From NCBI GenBank assembly GCA_021841985.1, contig JAKCCP010000318.1, forward strand, positions 1 through 14,213: a DNA stretch of 14,213 nt. The letters are read 5' to 3'. Position 1 is the first letter of the stretch; each line of letters opens with the position of its first letter. Positions 1 through 6,227 of this stretch are shown here, one piece after another. Under the pieces are notes generated by a model. It ran no database searches, was not told the origin of the DNA, and saw only the letters and a program-made list of their open reading frames with translations. The position numbers and the translations under genes were made by a program. Origin of the DNA: Pseudomonadota bacterium. GTDB lineage: Bacteria; Pseudomonadota; Alphaproteobacteria; Acetobacterales; Acetobacteraceae.

Positions 1-67
1 GCCCGGCGAGCAGAACCTCGGCAAAATCGCGGACCGGGGCGCCGCCGCGGGTGGAGACATAGCGCAT
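1..67 (-). CDS. thrC: Threonine synthase, N-terminal fragment (cut by window edge)
   Basis: Only the first 22 codons are visible, read leftwards from the ATG at 67. They give MRYVSTRGGAPVRDFAEVLL followed by AG. The pattern M-(K/R)-Y-x-S-T-R-G-x-A-P-V at the N-terminus is typical of the long type of threonine synthase found in alphaproteobacteria. That enzyme is PLP-dependent and converts O-phosphohomoserine to threonine, the last step of threonine synthesis in the cytoplasm. A purine-rich GAGAGGTT stretch ends a few bases before the ATG and serves as ribosome binding site. The gene lies downstream of der on the same strand, 121 bases away, so it may be read from the same transcript or from a promoter I could not identify. 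The catalytic lysine and PLP site lie outside the window. The call rests on a short stretch, but the motif is distinctive. Confidence 0.8.
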   Translation of the reverse strand, partial: MRYVSTRGGAPVRDFAEVLLAG

Positions 68-188
68 CGCGAACCTCTCTCCCCGGCTTTCTCGGGCGCG
101 CCGGGCGAGAGCGGTTTAGCAGGCTTGGGCGGGCTGGGGGAGAGCGAGACGCGGGGCAGGGGGCCGGCGCCTCATCCGTTTGCCCGTC

Positions 189-1577
189 TCACCTCTCCCG
201 CTTGCCGTCTTCATAGGGGTTGCGGGTCGGGCGGAGGTCGATGCGGACCGGGGTGCCGGGGAGGTCGAAGGCTTCGCGCAGGCTGTTGACCAGATAGCGG
301 CGATAGGAATCGGGCAGGCGGTCGGCGCGGCCGCCGAACAGGACCAGGGTCGGCGGGCGGGCGCTCGCCTGGGTCGCGTAGCGGAGCTTCAGCCGCCGCC
401 CGTCGAGCAAGGGCGGCGGGTTGCGCGCCAAAGCCGCTTCCAGCCAGCGATTGATGTCGCTGGTGCCGATGCGGCGGCTCCAGATCTCATGCGCCCGCCG
501 CACCGCCGGCAGGAGCCGTGCCATGCCGCTGCCGGTCGCCGCCGAGAGCGGGACGGTCGCGATGCCGCGAAGCTGGGCGAGGCTGGTCTCCAGCCGGTCG
601 GCGATGGCGCGTCGCGTCGCTTCCGGCGCGCTCAAGGCGTCCCATTTGTTGAGCACGATGACCACCGCGCGGCCCTCCTGCTCGGCCAGGCGGGCGATTT
701 GCAGATCCTGGTCGTGGAGGCCGAGGGCGGCGTCGATCACCAGCGCCACCACGTCCGACCGCCGCAAGGCGGCGATCGCGGCGGAGGCCGCGAGTTTTTC
801 GACCGGCGCCTCGATCCGCGCGCGCCGCCTGAGACCGGCGGTATCGATCAGCTCGATCGCGCCGCCGGCGTCCGGCAGCGGAATCCGGATCGCATCCCGG
901 GTGAGGCCCGGTTCCGGCCCGGTCAACTGGCGCGCGGTGCCGAGCAGGCGGTTGATGAGGGTCGATTTGCCGGCATTCGGCCGCCCGAGAATGGCGAGGC
1001 GAAGCGGCAGGGCGGCCGGTGCGTCGCCGCCCTCGCCACCCGCCCCGCCCTCGCCACCCGCCCCGTCCGGGCCATCCGGCAGCGCCTCGGCGATGTGGCC
1101 CATCAGATCGGCGATGCCCTCGCCATGCTCGGCCGAGACCGCGATCGGCGCGCCGAGGCCGAGACGATAGGCGTCCATCGCCTCGGCGCCGCCGCTCCGC
1201 CCTTCGGCCTTGTTCGCGACCAGGAGGATCGGCCGCCCCTGACGCCGGAGCCAGGCGGCGAAATGCGCGTCCGCCGGCGTGATCCCGGCGCGGGCATCGA
1301 CGACGAGAAGGACGAGATCGGCGCCGGCAACCGCGCTCTCGGCGCCGGCGCGCATCCGCCCGGCGAGCGTCTCCGGCGCCGCTTCCTCGAGCCCCGCGGT
1401 ATCGACCAGGGTCACATCGCGCCCGCGGAGCCGCGCCGACGCCTCCTGCGCGTCGCGGGTGAGCCCGGGAAGATCGGCGATCAGCGCGACGCGCCGGCCG
1501 ACGAGGCGGTTGAACAGCGTCGATTTGCCGACATTCGGCCGCCCGATCACGACGACGCGGGGGGATTTATCCGCCAT
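189..1577 (-). CDS. der: Ribosome-assembly GTPase Der (EngA), two tandem G domains
   Basis: This is a 462-residue protein with two consecutive Era-like GTPase domains and a C-terminal KH-like domain, the layout unique to Der. It acts in late assembly of the 50S ribosomal subunit. In the first domain the P-loop is GRPNVGKST (residues 12-20), followed by DTAGLE and NKAE. In the second, GRPNAGKST is followed by DTAGLR and NKWD. The usual NKxD of the first domain has Glu in place of Asp, which I recall as common in alphaproteobacteria. The C-terminal part ends in NPYEDGKRER, a typical Der tail. A glycine-rich linker joins the G domains and is coded by an 18-bp tandem duplication. I chose ATG 1577, with GGA five bases upstream; a GTG at 1580 is in frame directly before it. 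The gene follows bamB on the same strand after a 165-base gap filled by a palindromic repeat. Confidence 0.97.
   Translation of the reverse strand: MADKSPRVVVIGRPNVGKSTLFNRLVGRRVALIADLPGLTRDAQEASARLRGRDVTLVDTAGLEEAAPETLAGRMRAGAESAVAGADLVLLVVDARAGITPADAHFAAWLRRQGRPILLVANKAEGRSGGAEAMDAYRLGLGAPIAVSAEHGEGIADLMGHIAEALPDGPDGAGGEGGAGGEGGDAPAALPLRLAILGRPNAGKSTLINRLLGTARQLTGPEPGLTRDAIRIPLPDAGGAIELIDTAGLRRRARIEAPVEKLAASAAIAALRRSDVVALVIDAALGLHDQDLQIARLAEQEGRAVVIVLNKWDALSAPEATRRAIADRLETSLAQLRGIATVPLSAATGSGMARLLPAVRRAHEIWSRRIGTSDINRWLEAALARNPPPLLDGRRLKLRYATQASARPPTLVLFGGRADRLPDSYRRYLVNSLREAFDLPGTPVRIDLRPTRNPYEDGKRER
1030..1065. repeat. 18-bp perfect tandem duplication inside der (linker)
   Basis: The unit CCCTCGCCACCCGCCCCG occurs twice head to tail (1030-1047 and 1048-1065). 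It is a multiple of three, so der stays in frame. It encodes a doubled Gly/Ala/Glu block in the linker between the two GTPase domains. It looks like a slipped-strand expansion in a tolerant part of the protein. Confidence 0.95.
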
Positions 1578-1599
1578 CACGGTCCAAACATGCCCAAGA

Positions 1600-1730
1600 A
1601 AATCCTTCTTTTTCTAAAGAAAAAGAAGCAAAACGACTTTCATCCTGTTTTCTTCGCGTGGGGACCGCCGAAGGCACGGCGGCATGGGATAAAAGTTTTT
1701 TGGTTCTTTTTTTCAAAAAAGAACAAAGAT
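1600..1730. repeat. Intergenic palindromic repeat element between bamB and der
   Basis: This A/T-rich block in a very GC-rich window holds three perfect hairpins. CTTCTTTTTCT at 1605-1615 pairs with 1618-1628 (11 bp, 2-base loop). CCGCCG at 1665-1670 pairs with 1677-1682 (6-base loop). GTTCTTTTTT at 1703-1712 pairs with 1715-1724 (10 bp, 2-base loop). The inner arm of the first palindrome and its flank (about 1619-1645) are also largely complementary to about 1687-1713, so the whole unit could fold as one long imperfect hairpin around the GC-rich core. From memory, closely similar units occur in many intergenic gaps of Acetobacteraceae genomes; I could not search for copies. It contains no gene. 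It may attenuate or terminate transcription between bamB and der, but there is no simple stem plus U-run, so this is a guess. Confidence 0.85.
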
Positions 1731-1742
1731 TCATATCTCCCA

Positions 1743-3089
1743 TCAGCGCATCGCCAGCAGGGCGCCGTCATTGGTCACCATATAGACGGTTTTGCCGGCG
1801 GCGATCGGCGGCACCGCGACATTGGTTTTCTTGAACTGGATTTCGCCGAGGATCTTACCGCTATAGGGGCTGAGCGAGAGCACCTGGCCGTTGCTGCCGG
1901 CGACGATCAGCCGGTCGCTCGCGAGCAGCGGCCCGATCCAACTGATCGGATCCTTTTGCTTCTTCGGATTCATGTAATGCGGCAGCGGCGTGACCCAGGC
2001 GACATTGCCGTCCGGGATGTGGATCGCGGCGGCCTCGGCGTCCTCGGAGAGGATGAACACCCAGTCGCCGGCGATCCAGGGGGTCTGCCCGCTCGCAACC
2101 TCCCGCTCCCAGAGCCGCCGCCCGACATGCAGCTCGATCGCGACCATCAGGCCGCCGAGGCCGATCGCGTAGACGTGATCGCCGGAGACCACCGGCATGG
2201 CGGTGATCGAGGCGATATCGGCGAGCGTGTTGCCGCTGCTGCTGGCGGTGATTTGATCGCTCCAGGCGAGGGTTCCGCTATCGGCGCGGAGTGCCAGCAA
2301 ATCCCCGGAGCCGAAGCCGGCGATCACCAGCCCCTGGGCATAGGCCGGCGCGGGCAGGCCGAGTGCTGCCGTCGTCACCGTCGCCGCCGGGTGCATCCAG
2401 AGCTGTTTTCCGCCATTGGCGTCGAGGGCGTAGATTTTGTCGTCGATGGTGACGACGAAGATGCGGCCATCCGCCACCGTCGGCGCGGAGCGGATCGGCA
2501 TCGCGAGGGATTGCCGCCAACGCTCGGTTCCTTTGGCCGGATCGATGGCGACGAGGTCGCCGCGGCCGGTCGCGGCATAGAGCAGATCATCGGCGATCGC
2601 GAGGCCGCCGCCGATATTGGTGCTGCGATCCTTCTTGGCGCGGGTGTCCAGGCGCCAGCGCCTTGTGCCGTGGGCGATATCGAAGGCTTCCACCACGGCG
2701 TCGCTGTCCATGGTGACCACCGTCTGACCGATGACCACCGGGGAGGCGGTGATTTCGCGGCGGAAACCGCCGCCGGTGCCGATCGCGACCCGCCAGGCGT
2801 CGCCGATTTTGTCGCCGACCTGCAAATGCCCCATGAGATGGGCGGGATTGCCGCCATCCTGGAGCCAGGCGGCGTTGATGACCGGCGGCGGCAGCGTAAT
2901 CTTGCCGATCCCCTCGGTGACCACGAGGCCGTGGCTGGAATGCACGACATCCTCGCGCTTGCCTTCCAGCGGGTGTTTGGGGGTGCTGAGGACGCTGTCC
3001 CAATCGAACCAGTCGCCGCAGCCGGAAAGCAGCGCGAGCGGGCCGAGCACGGCGCTCCGGCGGGTCAGGCGCGAAAAATTGGCGGCCAT
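1743..3089 (-). CDS. bamB: Outer-membrane assembly lipoprotein BamB (PQQ-like beta-propeller)
   Basis: This 448-residue lipoprotein matches the BamB subunit of the BAM complex, which folds beta-barrel proteins into the outer membrane. The N-terminus has two arginines, a hydrophobic run and a lipobox LSGC with Cys24 as the likely lipidation site. From about residue 75 on there are repeated beta-propeller blades with Trp/Asp-rich PQQ-like motifs, such as LVAIDPAKGTERW (179-191) and IYALDANGGKQLW (219-231). The length is a little above the roughly 390 residues of the E. coli protein. The start ATG at 3089 overlaps the TAA stop of the upstream YfgM-like gene by one base (TAATG), which suggests coupled translation. 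der follows on the same strand. The order yfgM-bamB-der is the one known from enterobacteria. Other PQQ-repeat proteins are possible in principle, but lipobox plus context make BamB the best reading. Confidence 0.92.
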   Translation of the reverse strand: MAANFSRLTRRSAVLGPLALLSGCGDWFDWDSVLSTPKHPLEGKREDVVHSSHGLVVTEGIGKITLPPPVINAAWLQDGGNPAHLMGHLQVGDKIGDAWRVAIGTGGGFRREITASPVVIGQTVVTMDSDAVVEAFDIAHGTRRWRLDTRAKKDRSTNIGGGLAIADDLLYAATGRGDLVAIDPAKGTERWRQSLAMPIRSAPTVADGRIFVVTIDDKIYALDANGGKQLWMHPAATVTTAALGLPAPAYAQGLVIAGFGSGDLLALRADSGTLAWSDQITASSSGNTLADIASITAMPVVSGDHVYAIGLGGLMVAIELHVGRRLWEREVASGQTPWIAGDWVFILSEDAEAAAIHIPDGNVAWVTPLPHYMNPKKQKDPISWIGPLLASDRLIVAGSNGQVLSLSPYSGKILGEIQFKKTNVAVPPIAAGKTVYMVTNDGALLAMR

Positions 3090-3739
3090 TACCCGCCCAG
3101 TTCGGCCAGCAGCGCGCCGGCCCGCTGGCGAAGACCCGGCGGGACCGTCTCGTCATGCGAGAGCGAGGAGAAAATCTTTTTCGCGTCATCGGTTTTGCCG
3201 AGGCGCATGGCGAGCAGGGCGTGCATTTCCGTGGCCAGGGCGTGATAGGGATCGGCCGGCGTCTCGAGCGCGGTGAGCCGGGAAGCGAGCATCGCCGGAT
3301 CGCCGCTGTCGAGTTGATGCTGGAGGGAGAGCAGGGCGGCGAGCCGGGCGAGCAGCGGATCGCTATCGGCGGCATTGGCGAGGCGGTCCCAGATCGCCAG
3401 CGCCTCCGGCAGATGGCCGGTTTCCGCTTGCAGCGCCGCTTGCTGCAACGAAGCGAGGTCGCGATAGCCGGGGCCGGCCTCGGCGATGATGGCGGCGAAG
3501 CCGGCCATCGCCGGCTTGGTATCACGGGGCTCGGCGGTGGCGGCGTGGACCGCCTCGAGATAGCGGGCGGCGAGTTTTTCGTCCGCCTGGCGCTGGCGCC
3601 ATTGCCGGTATTCGAAAGCGCCGGTCGCGGCCAGCACGACCAGGGCGGCGGCGATCAGCCAGCCGCCATAGCGGAACAGCAGGCGCCGTGCCCGCTCGGC
3701 CCGCAATTCTTCATCGACTTCCTGGAAAATATCGGACAC
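3089..3739 (-). CDS. YfgM-like membrane-anchored TPR protein (ancillary SecYEG translocon subunit family)
   Basis: The protein has 216 residues: a cytoplasmic N-terminus rich in Glu/Arg (SDIFQEVDEELRAERARR), one membrane segment at about residues 27-42, and a long helical TPR-like periplasmic domain. This fits the YfgM/tetratricopeptide_2 family, which in E. coli sits next to SecYEG and the periplasmic chaperone network and helps outer-membrane protein traffic. I chose the GTG at 3739. The motif starting S-D-I-F is the conserved N-terminus in alphaproteobacterial relatives, GGAG lies eight bases upstream, and a good promoter sits just in front. The frame stays open to 3799, but that extension would run over the promoter. 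It is the first gene of the operon with bamB and der. The function is inferred from topology and neighbours; individual TPR units are weakly conserved. Confidence 0.85.
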   Translation of the reverse strand: MSDIFQEVDEELRAERARRLLFRYGGWLIAAALVVLAATGAFEYRQWRQRQADEKLAARYLEAVHAATAEPRDTKPAMAGFAAIIAEAGPGYRDLASLQQAALQAETGHLPEALAIWDRLANAADSDPLLARLAALLSLQHQLDSGDPAMLASRLTALETPADPYHALATEMHALLAMRLGKTDDAKKIFSSLSHDETVPPGLRQRAGALLAELGG

Positions 3740-3770
3740 GCACAGAACTCCACCGCAGCCAGCGGGGTGG

Positions 3771-3799
3771 ACCATAGCCGGACATGGCCGGCGCGGCAA
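3771..3799 (-). promoter_or_regulatory. Sigma-70-like promoter of the yfgM-bamB-der operon
   Basis: On the minus strand a -35 box TTGCCG (3799-3794) and a -10 box TATGGT (3776-3771) are separated by exactly 17 bases. The predicted start of transcription near 3764 lies about 25 bases before the GTG at 3739. The spacer contains a GCCGG/CCGGC dyad. This is a sequence match only. Confidence 0.55.
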
Positions 3800-3824
3800 A
3801 CGGTGTCGGATTGCCGTTTGGCAA
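3797..3824. promoter_or_regulatory. Overlapping dyads in the divergent yfgM/lipoprotein control region (possible operator)
   Basis: CAAACGG at 3797-3803 and CCGTTTG at 3814-3820 form a perfect 7-bp inverted repeat with a 10-base spacer. TTGCC at 3811-3815 and GGCAA at 3820-3824 form a second dyad inside it. The left arm overlaps the -35 box of the leftward promoter. The set lies between the two divergent genes, where a regulator could control both. No cognate regulator is recognised, and such short dyads can arise by chance. Confidence 0.3.
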
Positions 3825-3860
3825 GATTATGTTCATCTCCTGGCCGCAGAATAGGAAGCC

Positions 3861-4232
3861 ATGCGACGCTTCCTGATCCTGCTCCTGTGCCTCCCGACCA
3901 CCGCCTGCGGCGTGCCGTGGACGGAACCGGTGGCGGCCGTCGCCGGCGCCGATCTGGTCAGCATCATGGCGTTCAAGCGCGACATGTTCGATCTCGTCTG
4001 GTCGGGGCTGACCGGGCGGGATTGTTCGGTGGTCCGCCTCGATCGCGGGGAAACCTATTGCCGCTCGACCGAGCCGCCGCTGCCGCTGCCGCCCTATTGC
4101 ACGCACACGCTCGGCGAGGTCAATTGCTGGACCAGCCCGGCGGTCTTGCCCAACCCGCCGCCCGGCGTCGCCGATGGGCCGACGCAACTGACCCCCGAAC
4201 AGGAAGCCAACCGCACCCGCGCCTGGCCCTGA
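3861..4232 (+). CDS. Small putative lipoprotein of unknown function
   Basis: This encodes 123 residues. The first 16 (two arginines, a Leu/Ile-rich core, then TTAC) look like a lipoprotein signal with Cys16 as the lipidated residue; Thr at -3 is a less usual lipobox. The mature part has four further cysteines (55, 67, 80, 89), which could form two disulfides in the periplasm. A proline-rich stretch of about residues 72-79 runs into YCTHTLGEVNCW. I recall similar short proteins with a PPPYCTRxLGxVDCW-like signature as conserved hypotheticals in alphaproteobacteria, with no known function. AGGAAG precedes the ATG by two bases. It is transcribed away from the yfgM-bamB-der operon and towards the COQ9-like gene. 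Its last codons and stop lie in the first unit of a 14-bp tandem repeat. An outer-membrane-related role is a guess from its neighbours. Confidence 0.75.
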   Translation: MRRFLILLLCLPTTACGVPWTEPVAAVAGADLVSIMAFKRDMFDLVWSGLTGRDCSVVRLDRGETYCRSTEPPLPLPPYCTHTLGEVNCWTSPAVLPNPPPGVADGPTQLTPEQEANRTRAWP

Positions 4233-4295
4233 GTTTCGCGCCCTGAGTTTCGCGCCCTGAGTTTCGCGCCCTGAGTTTCAGGCCCTGAGTCTCCG
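4226..4295. repeat. Five tandem 14-bp repeats at the 3' end of the lipoprotein gene
   Basis: The unit GCCCTGAGTTTCGC is found at 4226-4239, 4240-4253 and 4254-4267 without change. Variants follow at 4268-4281 (ends CAG) and 4282-4295 (ends CTCCG). The stop codon TGA of the lipoprotein gene (4230-4232) is inside the first unit. Because 14 is not a multiple of three, repeated TGA triplets fall in all three frames. The array fills most of the gap between two convergent genes and looks like replication slippage of a gene terminus. Confidence 0.95.
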
Positions 4296-4314
4296 CGCGC
4301 CGGGCGCGTCTTTT
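4296..4314 (+). terminator. Weak Rho-independent terminator candidate after the lipoprotein gene
   Basis: CGCGC (4296-4300), loop CGG, and GCGCG (4304-4308) are followed by TCTTTT (4309-4314). The stem is only five pairs, perhaps six with a G-U pair, and the T-run is interrupted, so efficiency would be modest. On the other strand there is no U-run after the stem. Confidence 0.4.
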
Positions 4315-4317
4315 GCC

Positions 4318-5058
4318 TCAGGGCGGCGCGCCGGCCGGGCCGGGGCCGGGATCTTCCGGCGCCCCCGGATCTTCGGGCGAAGGGGGGGCCTCATGGCTGT
4401 CATCCGGGGTGGTATCCGGGGTGTCATTGGGGGGCGGGAAATCGGGGGGAGGAGGGGGGAAATCGGGCGGCTCCGCCGTCGCCCCGGCGTGGCGGCTGCC
4501 GTCCGGAACCCATCGCGATGCCCGCTCCGCGCGCGCCAGCGCGGTATCGAGCGCCGCCATGGTTGCCGAAAGATCGTGGCTCTCATCGCTTACCCAGGCC
4601 CGCATTGCCCAGAGCCAGACGCCAAGCAGCCCCTTCGCCCGGAGCCGCCCGAGCGGGCCGCGCGCCGAAACCCCGGCGGCCTCCAACAGCCAGCCCATGC
4701 TGGCGAGGCTCGCGCAGCCGAGCAGGGCGGCGAGCGGCGGCGCGAAGGGCAGATGGCGGAGCAGCGCGACAACGCCGGCGCGATGCGCCTGCAAGACATC
4801 GAAACGGCGCATCAGCATCTCGAACAGCCGGTCGCGCACCGCGCCCTCACTCGGCGCGCCGGCGAGGGCGGCGGCATCGGCGAGGCGGCCAAAGCGGATC
4901 AGCACCGAGGCCTTGCGCGGAAAGCGGAGTCGCGCCTGGTCGAGCTTAAGGCCGGCGGCTTGCGCCGCGCGCGCGATGCTGAACCGGGACCAGCCTTCGG
5001 CGGCGATGGCGGCGAAGGCCTCGGCGAGCAGAAGCCGGTCGAATTCAGTGTCGTCCAT
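4318..5058 (-). CDS. COQ9/TetR-like protein with proline-rich C-terminal tail
   Basis: This protein has 246 residues. Residues 5-60 form a TetR-like helix-turn-helix (FSIARAAQAAGLKLDQARLR, then F-x-x-K). The following helical part ends in WLWAMRAWVSDESHDLSATM and AALDTALARAE (149-179), a pattern I associate with alphaproteobacterial COQ9-family proteins. COQ9 is a TetR-fold lipid-binding protein that assists ubiquinone synthesis; an ordinary TetR regulator is the alternative. Residues 194-246 are a low-complexity tail rich in Pro, Asp and Glu with repeated PPDFPPP and PEDPG blocks, about 50 residues beyond the usual end. The start is well fixed: a complete AGGAGGT at 5074-5068 lies nine bases before the ATG. 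It follows mltG by 50 bases on the same strand and probably closes the fab operon. COQ9 assignment is moderate; the HTH is clear. Confidence 0.7.
   Translation of the reverse strand: MDDTEFDRLLLAEAFAAIAAEGWSRFSIARAAQAAGLKLDQARLRFPRKASVLIRFGRLADAAALAGAPSEGAVRDRLFEMLMRRFDVLQAHRAGVVALLRHLPFAPPLAALLGCASLASMGWLLEAAGVSARGPLGRLRAKGLLGVWLWAMRAWVSDESHDLSATMAALDTALARAERASRWVPDGSRHAGATAEPPDFPPPPPDFPPPNDTPDTTPDDSHEAPPSPEDPGAPEDPGPGPAGAPP
4429..4467 (+). other. G-quadruplex motif in the tail-coding part of the COQ9-like gene
   Basis: On the plus strand the run reads G6 (4429-4434), C, G3 (4436-4438), AAATC, G6 (4444-4449), AGGA, G6 (4454-4459), AAATC, G3 (4465-4467). Five G-tracts with loops of 1-5 bases meet the classical G4 pattern. 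The G-rich strand is the template for the leftward gene. GGGAAATCGGG occurs twice (4436-4446, 4457-4467) and encodes the duplicated PDFP block. Confidence 0.75.
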
Positions 5059-5067
5059 GGCGTTCCC

Positions 5068-5074
5068 ACCTCCT
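5068..5074 (-). promoter_or_regulatory. Full-length Shine-Dalgarno site fixing the COQ9-like start
   Basis: AGGAGGT on the minus strand, nine bases before the ATG at 5058, is a complete match to the anti-SD sequence. It is stronger than the sites in front of neighbouring genes and implies independent translation initiation after mltG. Confidence 0.8.
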
Positions 5075-5108
5075 GATCATGCCCATCTCCGGCGCGCGCT
5101 CCCCGGCG

Positions 5109-6227
5109 TCACGGGGTTTCCCGCGCGCGCCAACGGGCGACGTTGCGGTTATGCTCGTCGAGGGTGCGGGCGAAAACATGCCCGCCGCTGCCATCGGCGA
5201 CGAAATAGAGCGCATCGCTCGCCGCAGGGTGGAGCACGGCGAGGATCGCGGCAAGCCCCGGGCTGTCGATCGGCCCCGGCGGCAGGCCTGGGACATGGTA
5301 GGTGTTATAGGGATTGTCGGTGGCGAGGTCGGCCCGCGTCAGCTTGCGCGCGAGGCTGCTTTTGCCGCCGCTCACGGCGTAGACGACGGTGGTATCGGCT
5401 TGCAGACGCATCCCCTCGCGCAGCCGGTTGAGGAACACCGCCGCGACCATCGGCCGTTCCTCCGGCCGCGCCGTCTCATGCTCGACGATGCTGGCGAGGA
5501 TCACCGCCTGCTCGGGGCTTGCGAGCGGCAGATCGGGCGCGCGCCCGGCCCAGGCGGCGGCCAGGGCGTCGCGCATCGCGGCCTGCGCCCGCGCGACCAG
5601 GGCGGCGCGCGTGAGGCCGCGCGGGTAGGCGTAGGTTTCGGGCAGGATCGTCCCCTCCGGGATCGCCGCCGGGAGGGGGCCCGCGAGCGCCGTCGCGCGA
5701 TCGAGGAGCGTCGCGATTTCGGCGGCGGTGCGACCCTCGGGGATGGTGACGTGGTGCTCGACCGGGCGGGCATTGCGGAGAATGTCCAGCACCATGCGCA
5801 AGCTGGCATGGGCGGGAAAGGCGAACTCCCCGGCATGGAGCAGGCCGTCGCGATCGATCAGCAAGGCGAGGCGGAAAAGCCGCTGGTCGCCGACGACACC
5901 GGACGCGACGAGCGCGGTCGCGACCGCCTCGCTGCCGCCGCGCGGCACGACGACGTCGCTCGCTTCGGCGAGCGGCCCCGGCCAGTCGAGCAAACGGGTC
6001 GCGATCTGGCGCCCGCCGCCGATCAGCGCGTTGACCAGCACCACCGCCCAGAATATCCGCCCGAGCCAGCGCCCACCTGGCCACCCGGCCCTCGGCCCCC
6101 GCCACCAGCGGTGGCGGGGTTCGCGCGGCGGCTCAGGGGGCGGCGCGGAAGATGACGCTGGCGTTGGTGCCGCCAAAGCCGAAGCTGTTGGAAAGTGCTG
6201 CTCGAATCGGCCGCGCCTGGGCGGCAT
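5109..6227 (-). CDS. mltG: Endolytic murein transglycosylase MltG (YceG family)
   Basis: MltG is an inner-membrane lytic transglycosylase that cuts nascent glycan strands and is thought to set their length. A short membrane segment (about residues 55-71, WLGRIFWAVVLVNALIGGG) precedes the periplasmic part. The motif ILASIVEHETARPEERPMVA (243-262) holds the catalytic glutamate, here most likely Glu249. NRLREGMRLQAD, NPYNTY, GLPPGPIDSPG and YFVADGSGGH follow in the family order. The start is uncertain. ATG 6227 overlaps fabF by 95 bases and has only a weak GGGTGG upstream; TTG 6176 would shorten the overlap to 44; GTG 6044 would cut into the membrane segment. Residue numbers use ATG 6227. The N-terminal 44 residues are Pro/Arg-rich and poorly conserved. 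It follows fabF, a common arrangement, tying fatty-acid and wall synthesis in one operon. Confidence 0.93.
   Translation of the reverse strand: MPPRRGRFEQHFPTASALAAPTPASSSAPPPEPPREPRHRWWRGPRAGWPGGRWLGRIFWAVVLVNALIGGGRQIATRLLDWPGPLAEASDVVVPRGGSEAVATALVASGVVGDQRLFRLALLIDRDGLLHAGEFAFPAHASLRMVLDILRNARPVEHHVTIPEGRTAAEIATLLDRATALAGPLPAAIPEGTILPETYAYPRGLTRAALVARAQAAMRDALAAAWAGRAPDLPLASPEQAVILASIVEHETARPEERPMVAAVFLNRLREGMRLQADTTVVYAVSGGKSSLARKLTRADLATDNPYNTYHVPGLPPGPIDSPGLAAILAVLHPAASDALYFVADGSGGHVFARTLDEHNRNVARWRARETP

Noticed and set aside
86..110. Inverted repeat TCTCG...CGAGA in the leader of thrC
   Set aside because: Only five pairs around an AscI-like GGCGCGCC; expected by chance at this GC content and no leader peptide was seen.
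180..3245. 1021-codon plus-strand open frame antisense to der and bamB
   Set aside because: It is rich in Arg, Gly, Asp and Ala, shows no family motif, and runs through the palindromic repeat (FLKKKKQ, FWFFFSKKN). Der and BamB on the other strand are certain. High GC leaves such antisense frames open.
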